The notes beneath the pieces were generated by a model. That model was not told the origin of the DNA. It saw only the letters and a list, made by a program, of their open reading frames with translations, and made no database searches. A stretch of 25,381 bases of DNA from Mastigamoeba balamuthi (Eukaryota > Evosea > Mastigamoebida > Mastigamoebidae), in contig CACRSC010000093.1 of assembly GCA_902651635.1 (NCBI GenBank), forward strand, positions 26,952 to 52,332. The letters are read 5' to 3'. The translations under genes and the position numbers were made by a program. Shown in pieces: positions 19,199 through 25,381 of the stretch (positions are counted from its first letter, which is position 1; each line of letters starts with the position of its first letter).

Positions 19199-22100
19199 TC
19201 AATTGGTGTTGGAGTAGGCGACGAGGACACGCCTCCAGAGGGCGACGCTGGGGCTCTCGTTGCAGCAGCCCACCACGTACTCGAGCGACAGCACCAGCTT
19301 CCTCGCGCTCGCCCTGCTCCCCTCTGCCGTCGGCTCCTCCGCCGCCTCCACCACAATGGCACTCCACATCCGCCTCTCCCCAAACACCTGCCCCGCTGCC
19401 TCCCTCTCCACTCGTCCCCACGTCTCCACCAGCGCCTCCCACGCCCCCGCCTCGTCCTCGGTGTCGTCCAGGGCCTGCTGGGCCCCTGTGCGCAGCGTCG
19501 CCCACAGCTGCCTGCTCACGGGGCACTCCACTGTCCTCCCCGCCTGCCCAGCGGCCACCGCGATGCACTCGCACATCCTCCGCGCTGGCCCTCCCGCTCT
19601 GGCGTCGACGTTGGCAGCGGCAGCGCCACGGGGTGCTGCCATGCTCAGGAGCCTCTGCGTCCGGTCCACCGGGGTGGGTTGCTGTTTGACGACGGGTGTC
19701 TGCTGCTTCGGCGCAGAGGACGTCTTGTCCTTGGAGCTGGCGAGGAGCAGGAAGCCACTGACTGTGGCGCTCGTGTGCTCGATGCTGCCCTTCTCCAGAC
19801 GAGGGTAAGGCTGCTTCCACTGCGACGACAGCAGGAACCGCCTCTCCAGTTCGCAGCGCAGGGCCTCTCTGAACGCGTCCTTGGAACCATCGCACTGCTG
19901 GGAAGAGCGAACCGGACGGAGGACGGTGAAAGGGAGGCAGGCAGAGATAAAGAGGGGTAGGAGTGGAACACGAACCACAAGCGCGTCGCAGAAGTCCACG
20001 AGTGTCGGCGCCCCATCCCTGAACTCTGGGCGCATGCACGCGGCGACCAGGGCGGCCAGGGCCTGCTTGGCCAGCTGGCTCAGCACCTCTGCGGGCTCCT
20101 CTGCAGGCCCTGTCCTCCCCTCCTTGCCCTCCTTGCCCTCTGCCCTGCTCCTGCGGCACCGCCTGGCCAGCTCCGAGGCGACGGCGGCCCACACGGCGCT
20201 GGTGACCATGGCCGACACCTCCCGGCTGCTCCACCGCCTCCCGCCGGCCCGCTGGCGGGGCAGCCCCGTCTGGGGCCACCACACGTCCCGCGCGGTCAGC
20301 GTGCTGCGAGCGCTCCGCATCCCGCTCAGCCCCACCGCCTCCGCCATCCCCGCCTCCTGCCGGCCCGCCACTGTCGCTGCCCGCACGTCGCACCGCGTCT
20401 GCGCTGCCACAGCCCCGCTCACCGCCGCCGTCCCCGTCCCCACCAGCAGCCCCACCAGGTCCGCGAACATCTCGTGCAGCACTCCCCCCTCGGGCCTCTC
20501 CTCGATGCCCTCGGCCCACTTGGGCCGCACCGCGTCCAGCACCGCGTGGCCCGCCGTGTGTGCCACCGCCTCCATCGACCTGCTCGTCGGCACCGCTCCC
20601 GCCGCGCCGCCGTCGGAGCAGCGCAGGAGGGGGAACAGCAGCGCCCCTGCGCGGCGGCTGTACATGGGCTGGGTCACCCCCGTGGCCCGCGTGTCCACCA
20701 CCAGTCTCTGGCCCGCTTGCCACCGCAGCCCCTTGCTGGTCCTCTCTCCCCAGCTCCGCCCCTCGTCCAGGGCCTTGAGCTCCTGCATGCACTCCTCCTG
20801 GTCGATGCCCGCTGTGCCCCGCAGGACGCGCTCCACGGCGTCGACGACAGAGCGGACAGTGGCAAAGGCGTGGACGCTGTCGATGTCGTCGAGGTTTCCG
20901 TCGGCTGGCAGCCACATGGCTGTGCTGGCCTCAGCCCTGTGTGCCGTTGCCGGAACCACTTGGATCTGCTTGTCGCACAGCTTTCCGCTGATCACCGAGT
21001 CGTGCAGCACTGTCCGATACGCAACCGGAGAATCTGCAATTGCCAGAATTGCTCTCTTTCGTGTCGCTTTGGACTGCCTATTGTCGATGCAGCACTGCAC
21101 AGACCGGGAATGGACCACGGGACTCATGAACGTGCTATGGAGCAACCCGAAACTCAGGGGCGGCGGCGTTTCTGCCAGACGAGAGCTCTTTTAGGTATTT
21201 GTTGGTGAGTTCCAGAATGTCCAGTAGACAGGGCATCCTGTTTTCCTGAGGAATAGCTTTCCGTAAGGCTGTGCATAACGCAACTGTGAAAAACCCGCCA
21301 ATCTGTCCGAGGCCGTATCGGTCCCATGTCTCATGTGCGTCGAAATTGGATACTACCCCCTCGACGCTCTGTCCAACCCAGCCGGAGGACGACATTAGAA
21401 TCAGGCCTCCCTCAGACAGGTCGCGGGACAGAGGACTTGGTGCTTTCGTTCCCCTGTATCCGATGGACGCCGTGCGGACCCAGTTGATTGCTGTCTCCGA
21501 TGTTATCTCCCTTCCAGTGGTGCCACTTATCAGTGGAGTCATAACGTGAGGAATCACCTTGAGGCCGAGTGCAACAACATCCATCAGTCCGTCTCTGTCC
21601 ACTGTATCCAGTCCGAGACTCGCGTACGCTTTTGCAGCCCTGTAGTAGGGTCTTTCACTCATTCCTCGAGCCACAACATCAGCTAGATCAGAGGGCGCTC
21701 TCCGGGCAAGCTCCGAAATCACCCTAGAGTACGCAGAGTCACTGACATCACGCACGAGCTCAGCCATTCCCTTGCCTTGAGCATCGTCGATCTGCTGTGT
21801 GTCAACAAGGTGCCCAACCGCACGTCCTAGCACGTCGCCCACAGTCTGCAGGGCGACGCGACCGTCCCGCACATAAGTCAGGAGCAAGTCCAGCCAGTGC
21901 TTGTTCGACATGGCCGCTGCACACTCGCATGTATTTTCTCTTGTCCCCATCTTGAGCCCCTCGTCTCCGTGCTCCACTTCCAGTTTCAGCATGCCAACCA
22001 CTGAACGCCAGGTCATCTGTGAGTTCACGTGCATCAACCAACAATAGCGCTCTGCCTCTCCCTTTGTCGACGAACTACACTGGGCCCAGTTGGAGACCAC

Positions 22101-24794
22101 TCTTGCTCTGCACACCATAGGAGCTTCGCTGCATAGCCTCATCTCCTTCAGCACGCCAAACCAGGCAGACCGCATCATCTCGAGCAGACGGGCAGCAGAC
22201 TCCAATGGTACACACGCTTGGTCAAAGAGAACGCTAGTCAGCTGGGAATCGGTCAGTAGCGACAGAACCTGCTCCACACGGTACACACTGCATTCAGACT
22301 CTGCTGTCAAAAGGGTTGATGCCGCTGTGGTAAACCTTTCACAACTCTCTGTTGTCCAGAGGCAGTCACCCTCCGTTCCACTGGCCTTGGAAAACGCCCT
22401 CGCAAGGGGAACATTGCAGATGTCACGAGCTGTTGTCCAGTTCACACCCATGCCCGTTGAGGGGTCGCAGTATCCGTATCCTGCCGGGCACTGAGACCCG
22501 GAGCAGAGAGCCCTGAGAACAGCGTTGTGTACAACCTCCGGCTCCACGACAACCGCACTGTCGAGAATGTCCACCAGGCCACCAGATGCAATCGCACGAA
22601 GGTTATCGATGCTGATGCCCTCCTCGTCATCCACAGATCTGGAACTGTGTTCCCCTTCGGACTTGCCCCAACCGAGCTGTGCCACAACGTGGGGAATCAC
22701 CGCATGCCCCTTGCATACAGTCTGATCGAGCAACGCTGCTAGAGCTCTGCCTTTGGAGTCGCCACAGGAATCTCCACTCAGGCAGGGGCTCTGCACCAAC
22801 TCCGACTCGCCTGTCTCACGCATTGCTTCGATTTGTTCTGGAGTCATCTCGAGTGTATTGACACCCCGCCTGGCCATCATCTCACGAATCGAGACAATTG
22901 TCCTTGCCGCACTTCGCATACTGATTCCAGAAAGCAGAGAGTCAAAGAGGAAGGATGGCAGAGCATGGCTTGCGATCTCCTTGCTCAGCACACACCTGGT
23001 GACATCCGGAGCCTGCTCCAGCATCTGAATCAGCACACCCAGCCAGGGCTCCCAGATCAACGAGCCGGACACCGTCGCCCGTTTGCAGTAAATCTCCTTG
23101 GTCCCCTCCGCATTGCTCTGTTGGGTGTCTAACAGCTGCAGCTTTCTCAGGTACGGCAGCTCCTCCAGCGCTTGACGCATCCTCTCTTCATCGTCCCCAG
23201 CACCCAGCACCAGCTCTGCCTCTCGTTCTCTCCAATTGCTCTCAGCGGCGAGGAGAGCGTTGACGAGGGCGGCGTCGGAGAGACTGCGCATGAGGAGGTG
23301 CCTCCTAGCAGGGCTCGCGTCCAGGCCCCCGGCCACGCTGTCCACCACCTCGCACATCCCGCGGGGCTCCAGCTCGATGGCCTGCCGCGCCACCGCAGCC
23401 CACTGCTCCCGTGTCATGGCTTCGAGCGCCTGCAGGGCCGCTCTGTCGAGGGCCACGTCGCGGGTGGCCGATGCCTTCTTGGCAGCCTCCACGATGCCCT
23501 GCCCGAACGAGTGCGCACCCCGAACGATGTCCACCCATCTTCCGCTTCCCGCCACACCTGTCTCGCTGGCATCCCACTGGGCGGTCCCCACGTACAGTGT
23601 CTCCAGCACAGAGCCCACGCTGATGCTCACTGGCTGCGAGATGCCGCGAATGCTACGAACAGGGTGAAGAAGCATGTTGGTATCATCCACCGTTGTCGAA
23701 AAGCTAATGGTGGGTTTGCAGCTGGCCAGATCCACAAGGGATCCCTCGATTGGCATGTACTTGACACGCCGATGCTCACACTGGACTGACGTGCGGTGTA
23801 ACGGCCGGAGTGAAGCTACAGTCGAGAATCAAGATTGCCGTTGCTCCTCTTTGCAGTGCCGGCAGGAGAATGGCTTCCACTTCAACCGCCGTCAGGACGC
23901 CTGCTGATCTTGCATCACTGCCATAACAGTGAGCTGCTTGCCACGCTTGGGGTGATATGAGACTCACTGTGGGCACAAGCCCGCGACCAGGTGAGACCTC
24001 TGGGCGTCTCCGTAGACCGTGGTGCCGAGACCAGAGAAGTAGAACACAATCACGCCGCGTGCCCCTGTCTTGCCGACTCCATTTTCGAGAGCCCCAATGA
24101 TGTTTCTGCGGGTGGCGTCTTCGTCGCCTAGCACAATCTCCCGTGGGTCAGTCTCCAGTCGGTCGTCGTCGTCGAGAATTTTATATCTCTTGACCTCCCT
24201 GATCATCCTCTTGGAGTCGTCGCATGCCCCTTCGAGCTGCATCCCCCCCTTGTACCCTTTTGGGGTGTGAGCTTTGCATCGGAGAGCAGTACTCGAATGG
24301 CCGAATGGCGCACGGTTGATTCCGATGAAGATGCTGAACACCTCCTGTCGTGAGACGTTGTTCATCTTGCGAGAGGCAACGAAGGACAGTCTCCCCCATT
24401 CTGAATCACCGAGGAAGAGCGCCACGGCGTTCTCCTCCGGATACACCCTCATGTCCTGCACCCTCAAATGGCCTTTGCCCAGTACTGCCAGCCCATCGGT
24501 GCTGAGCTCGAACAAAACGGTGGGCTGCCCCTGTATGCGGGGTTGGAAAGAACTCCACAGCACTGACTGCTGCGATTCATAGGGCTGGACGTTGGATGTG
24601 AAAGACACCACGGGGGCACCAAGGCGGACAGTCAACAACAGGGGGGCGTTCAGACCGATGGTGGTGAACAGACCTCTGGATGAAGTGTGTTGAAGTAAGT
24701 GAAGCAGAATAACATGTAGGCAGTACGGGGACAGTCTGAAGCCCGTCAGGATGGTCTCTAAGCGTGCTGTGCCGCCGGCGGTGGGATTCTCCAT
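19199..24794 (-). CDS. Gene 3: C2-like + doubly dead pseudo-caspase + helical repeats + dead zincin-like protein
   Basis: Exons on the minus strand: 24794-24727, 24675-24314, 24256-23968, 23917-21147 (broken or spliced near 23780), 21094-19976, 19897-19199; about 1,750 aa. The C2-like part has LLLTVRLGAP and PTVLFELS. The caspase-like part has IFIGIN|RYKGG, GACDDS, FYFSGLGT (His to Leu220) and DCSFTP (Cys to Ser274), so both catalytic residues are gone. Near 23780 the frame changes: homology of RRVKYMP with gene 2's WRVKYLP favours a 1-nt frameshift, while a 58-nt intron 23779-23722 (GTGAGC...CCAG, phase 2) also fits. Helical repeats, HTAGH/HEMFADL zincin-like domain and C-terminus follow. 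Introns of 51 and 57 nt near the start and the one at 19975-19898 can be read through. An in-frame upstream ATG at 24959 would add a hydrophobic, signal-peptide-like segment (FFIGAFLFSLAS); the MENP start is preferred because gene 2 shares it. Confidence 0.72.
19218..20850. repeat. Near-identical duplicated tract, copy B (in gene 3)
   Basis: Partner of 12853-14485 (offset 6,365 bp). It covers the zincin-like domain (HTAGH, HEMFADL), the intron at 19975-19898 and most of the C-terminal region. It stops within a few codons of the gene 3 stop, so the two C-terminal tails differ (AAFSL in gene 2, AYSNTN in gene 3). Confidence 0.9.
23240..23515. repeat. Second conserved patch between genes 3 and 2
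   Basis: This patch matches 16727-17000 in gene 2. Proteins share TRDVALDRAAL, ARQAIELEPRGM, EVVDSVAGGLDASP and ALVNALLAA with few changes. Nucleotide identity is clearly above that of the surrounding helical repeat region, though below that of the 3' tract. It may be strong constraint on the first helical repeat or an older conversion. Confidence 0.55.
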
Positions 24795-24886
24795 ACCTCC
24801 GAGGTCTGCACAGTACGTAGAAAAGTCTGGTGTACCTGTACGCGGGCAATGTGATTTGTTGGGTGCTGGTGTGATGTGAGATGCGA

Positions 24887-24905
24887 GTGAGAAAAGAAAT
24901 GCACC
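24887..24905 (-). promoter_or_regulatory. 5' leader motif of gene 3
   Basis: On the minus strand GGTGCATTTCTTTTCT lies about 95-110 bp before the MENP start and matches the gene 2 leader. If it marks the transcription start, the upstream ATG at 24959 would be excluded from the mRNA. Confidence 0.35.
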
Positions 24906-25381
24906 TATGAAAAATGAAAATCTAAAGAACACAGCCGAGACAAAAGAACACTCCTTCAATCAAATAGGCTGTTTTCCATGGTTTGTGAATATTTCTGCAC
25001 TGAAATCTGTGAATGGTAATGAAAAAAAGTGACTTAATCAACTCATACTTTGAGGAACAGCTATCTATACAACTGTAATATCAAATTATATATGTCTTTG
25101 CAGCCAAACGTACCATTTTACCAGTTTCATTGAAAAAACTAAGTATGAAAAAAAAAGTAGTTTTAAAACGACATTTTGAAAATGGAAAAACTGAGAATGT
25201 TGTTTTAAAACAACATTATATTTGAACCAAATTGAACAGCAGGAAAATCATTGTTTTTGATTACAATTTTGTTAAAATTGCAATGTTACCAGTGATTTGT
25301 GTGTGTGGTGGAATGTATGAAACTGAATTAAGAACATCGTTAAAACAGTACCATGAAGAGAAATACCTGAAGAATACATAT
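24906..25381. other. AT-rich flank with short palindromes
   Basis: No gene is seen beyond the gene 3 leader. Palindromes occur at 25157-25172 (GTAGTTTTAAAACGAC, imperfect), 25199-25214 (GTTGTTTTAAAACAAC, perfect 16 bp) and 25264-25280 (CAATTTTGTTAAAATTG). The first two are related to each other and to the one at 1465-1479. Confidence 0.5.

Overview
This window looks like nuclear DNA of a microbial eukaryote (protist). It has short GT-AG introns (about 50-200 nt), large GC-rich genes set between AT-rich, repeat-laden DNA, and no operon-like packing, ribosome binding sites or RNA genes that I can see. I do not assign a taxon. Many introns start with GTGCGC, which is a distinctive trait of this genome.

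Layout. 1-1,295 is a short-palindrome repeat field around a zinc-finger-like ORF. 1,300-3,400 is AT-rich and holds a decayed spliced gene, six copies of an 18-bp-type palindrome and a DDE (PIF/Harbinger-like) transposase remnant. 4,032-4,783 can be read as a small four-exon gene of unknown function. From about 5.1 kb the sequence becomes GC-rich and is dominated by three large paralogous genes: gene 1 (+, 5,634-12,361, about 2,037 aa), gene 2 (-, 18,430-12,840, about 1,760 aa) and gene 3 (-, 24,794-19,199, about 1,750 aa). Genes 1 and 2 converge; genes 2 and 3 are head-to-tail tandem copies. The last 600 bp is AT-rich.

The three large proteins share one architecture: an N-terminal C2-like beta-sandwich, a caspase/metacaspase-like (C14) domain, a long alpha-helical repeat region, a zincin-like metallopeptidase domain resembling a bacterial-type family, and a conserved helical C-terminus. 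Only gene 1 keeps the caspase His/Cys pair (YSGHGT, DCCHSG). Gene 2 has lost the His (FSGLGT, DCCFTG) and gene 3 has lost both (FSGLGT, DCSFTP). The zincin domain has lost its catalytic Glu in all three (HTVGY or HTAGH in place of HExxH). Genes 2 and 3 are strongly diverged over most of their length but nearly identical, intron included, over about 1.5 kb of their 3' halves, which points to recent gene conversion.

Inference: the cluster may be one active caspase-like protease with two catalytically dead paralogs that could act as regulators or decoys, each carrying a dead zincin domain that could serve as a binding module. The multidomain arrangement is not one I recognise and is the best candidate here for an undescribed system. 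Gene models were built by hand from splice signals, reading phase and paralog comparison; no alignment or database search was run.
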